From Natrinema halophilum (GTDB lineage: Archaea; Halobacteriota; Halobacteria; Halobacteriales; Natrialbaceae), in contig NZ_CP084880.1 in NCBI RefSeq assembly GCF_013402815.2, positions 248,001-312,000 on the forward strand: DNA of 64,000 bases, written 5' to 3'. Shown here piece by piece: positions 27,487 to 36,834 of this stretch (positions are counted from its first letter, which is position 1; every line of letters starts with the position of its first letter). Below the pieces are notes generated by a model that was given only the letters and a program-made list of their open reading frames with translations, had not been told where the DNA came from and did not search any database. The translations under genes and the position numbers were made by a program.

Positions 27487-28659
27487 TGGTCTTCTTTCCC
27501 GAGTACGACGGTCGCTGCACCGTGACGGGTCGCCATACTTCCACCCGTCCCGTGGGCGAGAGCGACCTCAGTGTCGACTTGCACTTCCGGATTCGCCTCG
27601 CCGCAGAGTTGCCGGACGGCCTCGATCACTTTGGTCATCCCGCCGCGGTTCCCCGGATGATTCGAGCACAGGCCCCCGCTGTCCGTATTGAGCGGAAGGG
27701 CACTATCAGGAGCCTGAAACGTTCCGCCCTCGACGAACTCACTGCCCTCGCCCTTTTCGCAGACGCCCAGGCCCTCGAGCGCCTCGAGGACGGTGATGGT
27801 AAAGGAATCGTCGATCGACGCGTAACCGACGTCATCGGGGCTGAGTTCGGCTTCTGCGAAGGCTTGTTTACCGGACGATTCGGCTCCGGAGTGGGTGATA
27901 TCGATTCGTCCGGCACCGTGGTGTGAGGGAGCTTCACCATGACCGAGCACTTCGACGGCCTCGCGGATGAGACCGGCGCGAACGTCGTCGAAAACGATGA
28001 CCAGCGCACCGCAACCGTCGGAAATCAGGCAGTAGTCGAGTAAATGAAGTGGATCGGCTACGGCCCGTGATTGGACGACGTCTTCGACGGAGACGGGGTC
28101 TCGATACATTGCGTCTTCGTTGTACTGTGCGTGCTCGGAGGCAGCGACGCGTATCTCGACGAACTGTTCGCTCGTCGTGCCGTACTCGCGCACGTGCCGT
28201 CGCGCGGCCATGCCACCCATCGTGATGCTGGTCGCGCCGTCTATCCGCCCGAAATTATCCTGTACTGTTTTGATCTCTCTCGCACCTGGTCCCGTCGCGT
28301 AACCGCGAGAGCGGGGACGACCGGCGAGCATGACGAGTGCAACGTCACACTTCACAGTACGGATAGCGCTGACTGTGTGTCCGACGTTTGCGATATCGGA
28401 TGAGCTACCATAATCGGTTGTGTCGACGTTTGACGGCTTCATTCCGAGATAGTCCGCTATGACGGAGCGGGGTCAGTCCGGATCGGCACTCGGGAATCTT
28501 CGCAGTAAAGAGCCCGTTGATACTGGCTTTCGATAGACCTGCATCATCGAGTGCACCCTTGGCCACTTCGGCAGGTAACTGCGGAGTCGACATTTCCGGT
28601 GCTTTCCGTGTCGAATGTTCGAAGGCACCAGCAACATATGCTGATTCGCGTTCTGGCAT
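27483..28659 (-). pseudogene. SCP-x-type thiolase (acetyl-CoA acetyltransferase family), frameshifted
   Basis: The N-terminus starts at ATG 28659 (MPERESAYVAGAFEHSTRKA, then EVAKGALDDAGLSKASI). The reading frame shifts near 28470 and continues as SVIADYLGMKPSNVDTTDYG, then GRPRSRGYATG, APSHHGAGRID, the NHPGNRGGMTKVIEAVRQL segment and the terminal ALAHGTGGSMATRHG. Joined, the product would be about 390 residues, normal for the family, which cleaves or forms 3-ketoacyl-CoA. The frameshift and the broken DUF35 partner downstream indicate a dead operon. Confidence 0.85.
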
Positions 28660-29378
28660 TCCGCAACCAGAGCAATTCATCTCTCCTAAAATCTTGCTTT
28701 CGAACACTTGCTGTCAGGCTACATGGAGGGTCGAAACAGCGATACGAGTCTCAGATCGACAGTTTTCATCTCAATTCGGTACTATTATTCTGTAATAATC
28801 ATGCGTCTTCTATCAGTTCGGTCAGGCTGAACACACTATATCGTCGATTTTCCTTCTCATGTTCCGTCATCCTCACTCAGCGTACGCTTCGGCGGTTTTT
28901 GCGGTATGGTCTCCGTTCCTGAAAGAGAATAGCATGGGCTCAAGTACCACACTTCAGTCATCGATCGCCGGTGACCTTACCAACCATATGGGTGGAAAAG
29001 ACGGAGCGAAAACTCGCACAATTCGGTTTCCGATATGAATTCAGGTCACGGTTCACGGCTCTGTTGGCCGTACAATCGGGCGATACCGAGAAAGGGGTGA
29101 ACGGAACGATCCGGGACCGATAGCTCATCTTCCGTAATACGGAACGGGAACTACCCGACGAGAGACCTGCTGGGTTCATTCCACGAACTATCGTTGTGCG
29201 GATGGTTCGCTGACTACGTTCGAATCGGTCTGACTCTCGGCGGACGGTGGCCATCGATGGTTGGCCAGACGCGAAAACGACCAGCTTCGGGGTTCGTTCC
29301 GCTTTCTGATGGCGTTGCCGTCTATCCGAAAGCGATTCGTTTAGAAAATGTCGTCGAAACTTTGTCGCGTTCGAGCTA
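28660..29378. other. Gene-poor spacer
   Basis: Short frames on both strands, including a 217-residue minus frame at 28958-29611 that is very Arg/Ser-rich and overlaps a real gene, show no domain. The AT-rich part at 28700-28860 may hold the thiolase promoter. Nothing else recognised. Confidence 0.4.
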
Positions 29379-30173
29379 TTATCGTCCGGTGAACGACGGT
29401 TCGTAGTCGTCCTCCACGAACGCACGGGCACCCTTTTCGTGGTCTTCGGTCGCCAGCAGCGGTTTGAACTGTTGACGGTCGTATTTGAAACCTTCCTCGA
29501 GGTCGGTTTGAGTGGCGACAGAAGCAGATCGTTTGATCGCCTGAATCGCAAGCGGTGGCTTCGATGCGATCTTTTCCGCGAACTCGGCCACGGCGTCGTC
29601 GAATTCCTCATCGGAAAATCGTTTGACGAGATTCAACTCGTGTGCACGGTCAGCGCTGATATGGTCGCCGGTCATCGCGATTTCTCTCGCGACTGCGGGA
29701 TTGGCTAGTTCGCTGATCAGTTGCACCCCGCCCGCGCCAGGGATCAGTCCGAGGTCGACCTCCGGAAGCCCCAATCGTGCATCTTCGTGAGCCAACCGGA
29801 AGTCACAGGACATCGCCGTCTCGAACCCGCCACCGAGACAGTAACCGCGGATCTTTGCGATGATCGGGACCGGGAACGACCGGATGAACTCGTAGTGAGA
29901 GCGGTCTGACCGATCACCTGCGGATGCATCACTGAATTCGTTGATGTCCGCTCCAGCACAGAAATTCCCTCCTGCGCCCTCGATAACTACTGCGCGGAGT
30001 GCGACCCCGTCAGCCTCGTCGTTCTCCGCGTCAAGTTTTTCGAGCCCGGCGATAATATCAGTCTGAAGCTGACCGCTGAGTGCGTTCAGCGAGTCGGGAC
30101 GGTCGAGCGTCAAGTGACCAATCCCTGTTTCGGCATCAAATTCCACGGCGGTCGTTTCGAATTCGGTTGGCAT
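29379..30173 (-). CDS. Enoyl-CoA hydratase
   Basis: Crotonase-fold protein of 264 residues. The oxyanion motif FCAGADI and both catalytic Glu positions (GGGFETAMSCD and GLPEVDLGLIPGAGG) are intact, so hydration of 2-enoyl-CoA in beta-oxidation or aromatic-acid catabolism is likely. The C-terminal KGARAFVEDDYEPSFTGR tail is typical. It is divergent from a 3-hydroxyacyl-CoA dehydrogenase remnant at 30304, the enzyme that would act next, suggesting they once formed a functional pair. Confidence 0.92.
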   Translation of the reverse strand: MPTEFETTAVEFDAETGIGHLTLDRPDSLNALSGQLQTDIIAGLEKLDAENDEADGVALRAVVIEGAGGNFCAGADINEFSDASAGDRSDRSHYEFIRSFPVPIIAKIRGYCLGGGFETAMSCDFRLAHEDARLGLPEVDLGLIPGAGGVQLISELANPAVAREIAMTGDHISADRAHELNLVKRFSDEEFDDAVAEFAEKIASKPPLAIQAIKRSASVATQTDLEEGFKYDRQQFKPLLATEDHEKGARAFVEDDYEPSFTGR

Positions 30174-30303
30174 GCGTTCCGGTTATTATTGACTAACGTC
30201 ATATAGCTACTCCTTTGGGACATGAACTAAACGGTGACGGGCGACCGAATGGACGCCTTGACCCGAACAGGACACTTTTATCCGTATCTGATGCCGCATA
30301 CAA

Positions 30304-30459
30304 ATGGTAGTCGATAGTGACACCATCGAGACAGTTGCAGTAGTCGGAAGCGAACAAATAGGCCGTGGAATAGCTGCCATTCTTGCGCTTTCGGGCTACG
30401 AGACCGCTGTCAACGACATAGTGATACATTTTGTCGCGGGCTTGGTTGCTCCGACGTGA
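30304..30459 (+). pseudogene. 3-hydroxyacyl-CoA dehydrogenase N-terminal fragment
   Basis: Fifty-one residues starting at ATG 30304: DTIETVAVVGSEQIGRGIAA, then LALSGYETAVNDI. This is the dinucleotide-binding strand-turn-helix of 3-hydroxyacyl-CoA dehydrogenase, with the usual G.G..G pattern already altered (GSEQIG). The sequence then departs from the family and ends at TGA 30457-30459. At least 230 residues are missing. The SCP2-like gene begins at once. Confidence 0.75.
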
Positions 30460-30467
30460 CAACTGCT

Positions 30468-30830
30468 ATGCAGGGGCCCCAGGATCTCGTCCAAGCAGCG
30501 AATGACGATCATCGGTTCGAATCGGCGACCGAACAGTTCGACGGGTCGATCACCATCGAAACCGGGTCCCGGACACTCTGGCTCAGGATTTACAGGCGCG
30601 CGATCATCGCCACGGAACCGTCCGTTCCCATGGCCGGGGAGACGTTCAGCGTCGTCGGCGAGACGAACAACTGGGCTCGACTCGTCTGCACCGACGCATC
30701 GCTGTCTGAACTCCTCTACGACGGCAGCCTTCGGACGAAGGGCAACAAAATCGAAAGGAACCGGATGCGAGACTGTCTCGAGTTGCTGGTTCGTCATCTC
30801 GAGACGCTCGAGCGGGAGGCGATCCAATGA
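30468..30830 (+). CDS. SCP2-like sterol-carrier-domain protein
   Basis: A 120-residue protein (ATG 30468; an in-frame GTG at 30456 is an alternative) resembling the SCP2 lipid-binding fold: FDGSITIETGSRTLWLRIYR, then GETFSVVGETNNWARL and a C-terminal GSLRTKGNKIERNRMRD helix. Such small domains bind acyl-CoA or other hydrophobic ligands and often accompany acyl-CoA enzymes. Its stop overlaps the start of the alpha/beta hydrolase gene (ATGA), indicating co-transcription. Assignment is by pattern, not by search. Confidence 0.6.
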   Translation: MQGPQDLVQAANDDHRFESATEQFDGSITIETGSRTLWLRIYRRAIIATEPSVPMAGETFSVVGETNNWARLVCTDASLSELLYDGSLRTKGNKIERNRMRDCLELLVRHLETLEREAIQ

Positions 30831-31642
30831 CGGACGTCGATGCGGATTTGAGCGGACAGTACGTCGATATCGAGGGAACGAGGACCTACTACGAGACGGC
30901 GGGAGATCCGTTGGGCCCGCCATCGTCCTCGTCCACACTGCCGGCGCGGAGGGGCGCCAGTGGCGGTACGTCGGCCCGAAACCCGCACAAGCTGGCTACC
31001 ACGTTTTCGTACCGGATCTTCCCGGACATGGCACGTCCTATCCGTCGACTGGGTGCCACACTCACGCCTTCACCAGCACGCCGAATTCCTCTGGCCGTTC
31101 CTTCAGACAGTTGCGGTGGAGCAACCAGTCGTCGCTGGTTGTTCAATCGGCGGGATACCATCCTCGATGTCGCCGTTAACCACGCCGACGACATCGCCTT
31201 TGCGATCTCCATCAGAAGGGCCTGTCGAACCCGTGGCGCCCCGCTCAGACGCCAGTCGCACCCGCACGCTTGCCCCGGTTGGCATGACCTTCTCGATTAC
31301 TCGGTCGTCGACTGCACGGCAGGCGACCACGGCGAGCCCCTTCTCGAGGAATTGAAGTGGCAACATCGCGAATCCCAGCACGCAGCAGCGAACGACTTGC
31401 AAGCGTGGGCCGACCACGACGTTTCCGACCAGCTGGCCGAGGCGACCTGTCCCGTGCTCTTGGTCTGTGGAGACGACGACTCCTTCTTTCAGGACGACGT
31501 GTTCGAGGAGACCGTTACCGGATTGCCGGACTGTGAGGCGGTCACTATGAAAGACACTGGACACTACCCGATGGTGGAACGATTGGACCGCACAGCGAAA
31601 CTCGTGTGTGAATTCCTCGTGGACATCCGTGTCAGCGAGTAG
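30827..31642 (+). pseudogene. Alpha/beta hydrolase with multiple frameshifts
   Basis: Recognisable pieces lie in successive reading frames. MTDVDADLSGQYVDIEGTR is in the first. IVLVHTAGAEGRQWRYVGPK, then FVPDLPGHGTS, is in a second. FLQTVAVEQPVVAGCSIGG, with the nucleophile Ser, is in a third. DTILDVAVNHADDIA and the C-terminal VLLVCGDDDSFFQDDVFE and GHYPMVERLD are back in the first. At least three indels are needed to rebuild the enzyme, so it is broken unless the sequence has errors. The original enzyme would have been a standard esterase/hydrolase of about 270 residues, downstream of and overlapping the SCP2-like gene. Confidence 0.75.
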
Positions 31643-31732
31643 TCGCTCTCGACGTGTTCCGCCCTGGGATCGGTTGCTGGCGGCCTGTCAAATGACAACT
31701 CTTTTTGTTCGTTCGGTCAATCGTTTTACGAG

Positions 31733-32509
31733 ATGCGAACCACTACCATTGCGGAGAAATGTGATTTTGCCGGAGACGTTGCTGCCGTCACCGGTGGTGC
31801 ACAGGGTATCGGACGATCGATAGTCGAAGCGTTCGCGGCAAGCGACGCAGATGTGGCCATCGCCGACATCCAGCAAGAGACGGCGGCGTCGACGGCCGAG
31901 GAGATCGAAGCCGAATACGGTGTCGATGCGGTGGCAGTCGAATGCGACGTTTCGTCGGCCGACGACGCAAAGGCGATGGTCGAGACGGTCGTCTCCAACC
32001 TCGGCAAGATCGATTACCTCGTCAACAACGCAGGCGTAGCGGCCGGAACGCCTAGCTTCCTGGAATCTGAGCCCGAGGACTGGGACACGGCCGTCGACGT
32101 TTGCTTCTATGGAACGATGAACTGCACGCATGCCGTGTTACCTCACATGATAGAGCGCGGTGACGGTGCAATCGTCAACTTCGCAAGCGACTCCTACAAG
32201 GGTAACGACCCCGGGCTGGCGGTCTACGGCGCTGCGAAGGCAGCGAACGTATCCTTTACAGGGACCGTCTCGAAGGAAGTCGGCGACGAAGGCATCCGTA
32301 TCAACTGTATCTCTCCCGGTACGACGCGGACACCCGCGACTGAGGACTGGATCGACGAATACGAGGAGAAAATCCTCGAGAGCTACGCGCTGGATCGTCT
32401 CGGCCGGCCGGAAGACATCGCCGACGGCGTGACCTTCCTCTGTAGCGACGCTGCAGACTGGATCACGGGACAGACGCTGAGCGTCAATGGCGGGTACGTT
32501 CGATCGTAA
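31733..32509 (+). CDS. SDR family oxidoreductase
   Basis: Short-chain dehydrogenase of 258 residues. The cofactor motif TGGAQGIG is at about 20-27, NNAG near 98, then VNFASDSYKG with the catalytic Ser, and YGAAKAA with Tyr and Lys. The C-terminal RPEDIADGVTFLCSDAADWI and TGQTLSVNGG are standard. NAD(P)-dependent oxidation of a hydroxyl group, possibly a 3-hydroxyacyl-CoA or alicyclic intermediate, is inferred from the neighbouring CoA-transferase and hydratase. It is followed 126 bp downstream by the CoA-transferase on the same strand. Confidence 0.92.
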   Translation: MRTTTIAEKCDFAGDVAAVTGGAQGIGRSIVEAFAASDADVAIADIQQETAASTAEEIEAEYGVDAVAVECDVSSADDAKAMVETVVSNLGKIDYLVNNAGVAAGTPSFLESEPEDWDTAVDVCFYGTMNCTHAVLPHMIERGDGAIVNFASDSYKGNDPGLAVYGAAKAANVSFTGTVSKEVGDEGIRINCISPGTTRTPATEDWIDEYEEKILESYALDRLGRPEDIADGVTFLCSDAADWITGQTLSVNGGYVRS

Positions 32510-32635
32510 GCCATCCCGGTCAGTACGGCCTCCGAACCCGGGGCTGCAACAAAATCGAGTGCTCGCTTCGATACAGGCCATCTGAATCGGAACGCAGAAG
32601 GGAGTTTTATTCACGTCCGGGCGAATCGTGCTGGT

Positions 32636-33817
32636 ATGGATCTCAGTTCCATCACGGTACTCGATCTGTCGCAGTTGTTACCGGGCCCCTACGGCACACA
32701 GTTGTTAGCAGAGATGGGCGCAGACGTCATCAAGATCGAACAACCGGACGGCGGTGACTACTCACGCTACACCGAACCGACGATGGATAGCGGCCAGGGG
32801 GCGGTTTTCACGGCTGTCAACCGAGGAAAAGAGAGCGTCACTCTCGATTTGAAATGCGACGAGGGACGGGAAGCGTTTTACCGACTCGCGGCGGAGGCGG
32901 ACGTCGTCTTCGAGCAGTTCCGACCAGGAGTGGTGGATCGGTTAGGCGTAGGGTATGAGGACGTCTCGGAGTACAATTCGGAAATCGTCTACTGTTCGCT
33001 TTCGGGATACGGCCAGACGGGGCCGTACCGCAAGCGAGTGGGTCACGACCTCAATTATGCAGGGTTCGCCGGCCTGATAGATATGACGCGAGCCGATGAA
33101 GACGAACGGCCTCGGCTCCCAGGCTACCCCATCGGCGACATGGCCGGCGGGACCTTCGCCGCTCTCAGCATCGTCGGTGCCCTTCTCAGTCGGGAACTAG
33201 GGTCTACCGGAGGGAATTACATCGACATCTCGATGACGGACGCCGTCCTCTCGTTCTCCCAGGCTGTCGGGGTGCTGGCGATGACCGGCCAAAACCCCCG
33301 CCCAGGCAAGACGCATTTAACCGGGAAATATCCGTGCTACGACGTCTACGAGACAGCCGATGGCCGGTATCTGACTCTCGCGGCACTGGAACCGAAGTTC
33401 TGGGCCACGCTCTGTGACGAACTCGACAAGCCACATCTCCTCGAGAAACACCAATCAGGGGATGAAGCCGTTAGAACGGCCGTACGGGACGAATTAGCCG
33501 AAACGTTCCGAACCAAGGACCTGGCAGCGTGGGAGGACCAACTCGGAGACGTTGACGTAATGATCGGACGAGTGAACACGCCACAGGAGGCACTCGAGGA
33601 CCCCCACCTCCGTGAGCGGGATGTCATCAAAACCGGTGGGGATGGCCCGCAGCGAATCGGCTTTCCCGCGTCGGTTCAACAGGGACTCGACGGGGGAAAA
33701 GGACCCGTGCCAGACCTCGGTGAACACACCGATAGCGTCTTCCGGCGGTTCGGGTTCGACGACGAAGAGATCGCCTCCCTTCGGGACGCCGGCGTGGTCG
33801 GCGAGTCGGCGGACTAG
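32636..33817 (+). CDS. CaiB/BaiF family CoA-transferase
   Basis: Family III CoA-transferase of 393 residues. The N-terminus has VLDLSQLLPGPYGTQLLAEM and GADVIKIEQPDGGDYSRY; NRGKESVTLDLK and FRPGVVDRLGVGYE follow. The conserved SGYGQTGPY leads into a GHDLNYAGFAGL stretch where the family places the catalytic Asp. It transfers CoA between organic acids, often activating an acid for the downstream catabolic steps. The full length and intact motifs contrast with the relic at 6483. Confidence 0.93.
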   Translation: MDLSSITVLDLSQLLPGPYGTQLLAEMGADVIKIEQPDGGDYSRYTEPTMDSGQGAVFTAVNRGKESVTLDLKCDEGREAFYRLAAEADVVFEQFRPGVVDRLGVGYEDVSEYNSEIVYCSLSGYGQTGPYRKRVGHDLNYAGFAGLIDMTRADEDERPRLPGYPIGDMAGGTFAALSIVGALLSRELGSTGGNYIDISMTDAVLSFSQAVGVLAMTGQNPRPGKTHLTGKYPCYDVYETADGRYLTLAALEPKFWATLCDELDKPHLLEKHQSGDEAVRTAVRDELAETFRTKDLAAWEDQLGDVDVMIGRVNTPQEALEDPHLRERDVIKTGGDGPQRIGFPASVQQGLDGGKGPVPDLGEHTDSVFRRFGFDDEEIASLRDAGVVGESAD

Positions 33818-34310
33818 TTCCGCTCGCGGTTTTCCGTCACGTGTAGTTGGTAGCTTCTCCTCCGGAGTTGTGTCGGGTCTTGCTCGTTCCGCCCTCCTAT
33901 CGACTGGCGAAGCTGGTTGTGCGAGGTCTGAATTCTATGCAGGCATGTACTTCCCACCTGCAAGACGTCCACTACCGTACCGATCCCGTCACTGCGTTCC
34001 GTCAGGATCGAACGGCAGGTCCCTGCACAGAGGCGAGTCGGAGTACGGTCGAGAATGCGTCTGAGGCAAGACTCTGCTGTTAGACGCGGGTGGTATTCGC
34101 GCCACCCCTGTCCGAATTTCATATAGCGGAATAGAATTCATGGATTGCAGGCGGGTTCAGGGTACTAATGGGTGTAGATCGGTTGTCCACTTGCGACAAC
34201 AGTCTACACGGTAGTTTTTAATATCTGTCACCACTGCGTAGATGCACGAAAATGCCAGTTTCAAAATCCACCCTGAACGGAGCGAATCCACTCTTTGGTC
34301 GCGTCAAACC
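33818..34310. other. Spacer upstream of integrase
   Basis: No gene recognised. The AT-rich segment around 34210-34240 is promoter-like. Attachment-site repeats for the integrase were looked for by eye and not found. Confidence 0.4.
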
Positions 34311-35540
34311 ATGACCGATGCCGATACCGACACGATTCGCTGGTCACACAAATCACTCGAAGAGCTTCGAACGTTCTGGACGGCCCGCATCGAACCGGAA
34401 CTTCGTCGTCACGGTCACGACCTCGACGATCGGCCGACCTATCGAGACCTTCTCGACGCTGGATTCGGCGGCCTGCAGGATGCGCTTCGAGAACAGCATG
34501 ATCTGACGCTCGCAGAATTTCTTCGATCCGTTGGTTTCGTCGACGAGTCTGCGGACGGGTACAGGTGGCATATCGGGGACGAATCTACCGTCGACGAACT
34601 CCGGTCGTACATTCGAACCCTCGATCGGCGGCGGGACCTCGCCGAAAATACGATTGCGACTAAACAGTCCCGGCTCGCCACGTACGCGCGATTGTATCGA
34701 GACGTCCACGGCCGGGCCGACCTAACCGGTCGCATAGATGACATCGAAGAGAAAGCTCACGAAATCGAGCGTGTTCTCGCCGTTTTCGACGAACTCGATC
34801 GCAACCTCGATAGTGACGAGTCGAAACTCAGGTACTTGGGCGACGTGTCACAATTTTACGAGCATCTCGTTCGACGTGGAAAAGCAGCGTACAACCCCGC
34901 GGAAACGATCGATATGGAATACGGTTGGAAACGACCAGAGCCCGATAACGTCGCCCTTTCCGACGAGCAGGTCAATCGGATCTACGATGCCGTCGAATCA
35001 CCGTCAGAAAAACTTCTCGTACTCGCTCTCTGCGGGTGGGGTCTCCGACGGAGCGAGGTCGCATCGCTCCACGTGTCCCAATTCGTACTCGACGGATCCG
35101 ATCCGCACATCTATTTCGAAGAACGCAAGAACGGGCCGGGTACGGTCGCGTTGATCTACGGTCGCCAGACAGTGGTCGATCGAATCGATGCGCTTAGCGC
35201 TCGAGACGGGGACTGGAACGGGTATCTCTTTCCGTCCGATCAGTCCACGTCTGGTCATATTATCGGCGATACGGTTCAAGCTCGCTTTCAGCGCATCGCG
35301 GACCGTGCGAGCGTTCAGGTCCGAGGGGAGACGCCAACTTCGAAGATGGGGCGCAGATTCTGGTATACTACGTACCTCGATTCGCAAAACGCCCTCCTCG
35401 ACAACCTCGAGGCGATTGCGGCTGACCAGGGGAGTTCGGACGTAAGCGTTGTCCTGAAAAATTACCTCTCGGAACAGCAGCGTCGCCAACACCGTCGAGA
35501 ATATATGCGCAAGCGTCTCACGAAGGCGTTTGCTCAGTAA
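34311..35540 (+). CDS. Tyrosine-recombinase-like integrase
   Basis: A 409-residue protein from ATG at 34311 (an in-frame upstream ATG at 34242 would add 23 residues). The N-terminal 170 residues are a haloarchaeal-type DNA-binding extension with a coiled helix; the C-terminal catalytic domain has LALCGWGLRRSEVASLHVSQ with the first catalytic Arg, FEERKNGPG with a Lys, and SKMGRRFWYTTYLD where the HxLRH box is expected, then VVLKNYLSEQQRR with a candidate Tyr. The box keeps Arg but lacks the usual His residues, a pattern I associate with a haloarchaeal integrase group. It may serve a mobile element or plasmid near the ParA operon. Confidence 0.75.
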   Translation: MTDADTDTIRWSHKSLEELRTFWTARIEPELRRHGHDLDDRPTYRDLLDAGFGGLQDALREQHDLTLAEFLRSVGFVDESADGYRWHIGDESTVDELRSYIRTLDRRRDLAENTIATKQSRLATYARLYRDVHGRADLTGRIDDIEEKAHEIERVLAVFDELDRNLDSDESKLRYLGDVSQFYEHLVRRGKAAYNPAETIDMEYGWKRPEPDNVALSDEQVNRIYDAVESPSEKLLVLALCGWGLRRSEVASLHVSQFVLDGSDPHIYFEERKNGPGTVALIYGRQTVVDRIDALSARDGDWNGYLFPSDQSTSGHIIGDTVQARFQRIADRASVQVRGETPTSKMGRRFWYTTYLDSQNALLDNLEAIAADQGSSDVSVVLKNYLSEQQRRQHRREYMRKRLTKAFAQ

Positions 35541-35986
35541 CGCCTTCTATTTTCGGTCATACTGTGATGAACTGATAGTGGTCTTTACTGTCTGAACTCT
35601 GTCGAGGTTGCTACTCTTACATCCATACACCAAATGGCGCTATATCTATCTCGGGCGTGTTGCGTTGTAAATGCCATCACAGATATTCGTGGGATTACCC
35701 CGTTTTGCCGCCCTGTTATCCGAAGACCAACCAACTAGAAGGTGTTCACCTATCACGAAACTTCGAACAGAAACTCATCGGCGAAATCAACCAAAACAAC
35801 TGTTTTGGCTACTGAAGGCTCTCCCGAAACGGGAACCCAGAACTAGAGGGTAAACGAGTGTGTGTTCCGAGGCGGTCGCTCAAATTATTTAAACCATGGT
35901 CGGCTATCGGAATGTTCATGAATTAAACCCTGCTGTGAATGGGGGATGGAAGCAGCCTCGAATCGCGGTGAACGCGGGTTATACAT
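35541..35986. other. Spacer before the TnpB relic
   Basis: No intact gene. A 60-residue open frame at 35671-35853 has no recognisable content. The stretch probably contains deleted transposon sequence, since TnpB C-terminal coding begins right after it. Confidence 0.35.
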
Positions 35987-36169
35987 GTGAAGAACTGCGA
36001 ATTGGTGGCTGATAGTGACGTGAATGCGGCTGAGAATATGCGTGCGGCGGGAACTCCGCGTCCTGCCCAGGATAGGAACGGCTATCTAGCCCAGCCATCG
36101 GTTCGCCTGTTCGACAATCAAATCGGGGGGAGTTGCCTCACAAGAACAGGTCCAACCGTAGACCGGTAA
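35987..36169 (+). pseudogene. TnpB (IS200/IS605 group) C-terminal fragment
   Basis: The frame encodes DSDVNAAENMRAAGTPRPAQ, then DRNGYLAQP. DVNAA.N with its Asp is the last RuvC-like motif of TnpB, the RNA-guided nuclease of IS605-type elements, followed by the typical haloarchaeal tail. The zinc finger just upstream is degraded and the rest of the gene is missing. It is a dead remnant; the downstream hairpin at 36199 may be its right end. Confidence 0.75.
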
Positions 36170-36197
36170 CTATCCCAACGGTGCCGTGTAGTTCGGA

Positions 36198-36237
36198 AAG
36201 CCCCGTCGTCGGGCTGTGCCCAACCGCTTGAGGGATC
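36198..36237 (+). other. Possible right end of the IS605-type element
   Basis: About 30 bp after the TnpB stop, AAGCCCCGTCGTCGGGCT forms a 5-bp stem and is followed by GTGCCCAACCGCTTGAGGGA. The position and the hairpin followed by an unpaired segment fit the right end of IS605-type elements, from which guide RNAs of TnpB are made. This is inferred from position and shape only. Confidence 0.35.
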
Positions 36238-36342
36238 GATGATCACTCTCCGTTTACGACGGGGCGGAGGTCTCCATGTACTACGAACCGGGCCCGTGAA
36301 TGGCTGGTATCGTTCGCAACTTGACCGAACTTACTATACGGA

Positions 36343-36834
36343 CTAGTCGACCGACTCGAAGCCCCAGTCTCGAAGCCGATCGACGACGTCATCGACGTTG
36401 TACATTGCTGCTTCGTAGGCTGCCTCTCGAACGTCGGTCTTCGAAACGTCAGTTCCGAGTTCTTCGCTTACCGCGTCAACGAAATCGCTCTCTGCGTCGG
36501 TCACATAATCCCGCAAGTAAAATTGCACCATCTCGCGGTCCTGTTTTACGTTATCGCGGACGTAAACCCATGGAACGCCCGAATCGCTCGCACTGTTTTG
36601 TGGCGGATCGTCTACGATCGAGTCGTTCGATCCCGTTTCCCGTTCGGTAACTGTCTCATCGGTCGTCGTTTTTGCCTCCGCTGTTGATTCCGATTCCTCG
36701 TTTTGCCGATCCGGTTTTGAATCGGGTTCATCGTCGGTTGCTTCATCGGTGGGCTTTTCTTCAGTAGTTTGTTTTCCGGCGGTATCGTCTTGGCCCATGT
36801 CTGCGAATGGATCGCTCCCGGTTCCTTTTTTCAT
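36343..36834 (-). CDS. ParA-associated partner protein (putative partition protein)
   Basis: A 163-residue protein whose ATG overlaps the stop of parA (ATGA), so the two are translated together. Residues 1-85 are a disordered Glu/Asp/Thr-rich region; the C-terminal part (VPWVYVRDNVKQDREMVQFY, then DVREAAYEAAMYNVDDVVD) looks helical and folded. It has no ParB-type motif I recognise. By position it should be the DNA-binding or adaptor partner of the ParA ATPase, perhaps recognising the iterated repeats beyond 37.7 kb (inference). Confidence 0.7.
   Translation of the reverse strand: MKKGTGSDPFADMGQDDTAGKQTTEEKPTDEATDDEPDSKPDRQNEESESTAEAKTTTDETVTERETGSNDSIVDDPPQNSASDSGVPWVYVRDNVKQDREMVQFYLRDYVTDAESDFVDAVSEELGTDVSKTDVREAAYEAAMYNVDDVVDRLRDWGFESVD

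Noticed and set aside
28958-29611. 217-residue minus-strand frame
   Set aside because: It overlaps the intact enoyl-CoA hydratase gene in a different frame and is Arg/Ser-rich without domains.
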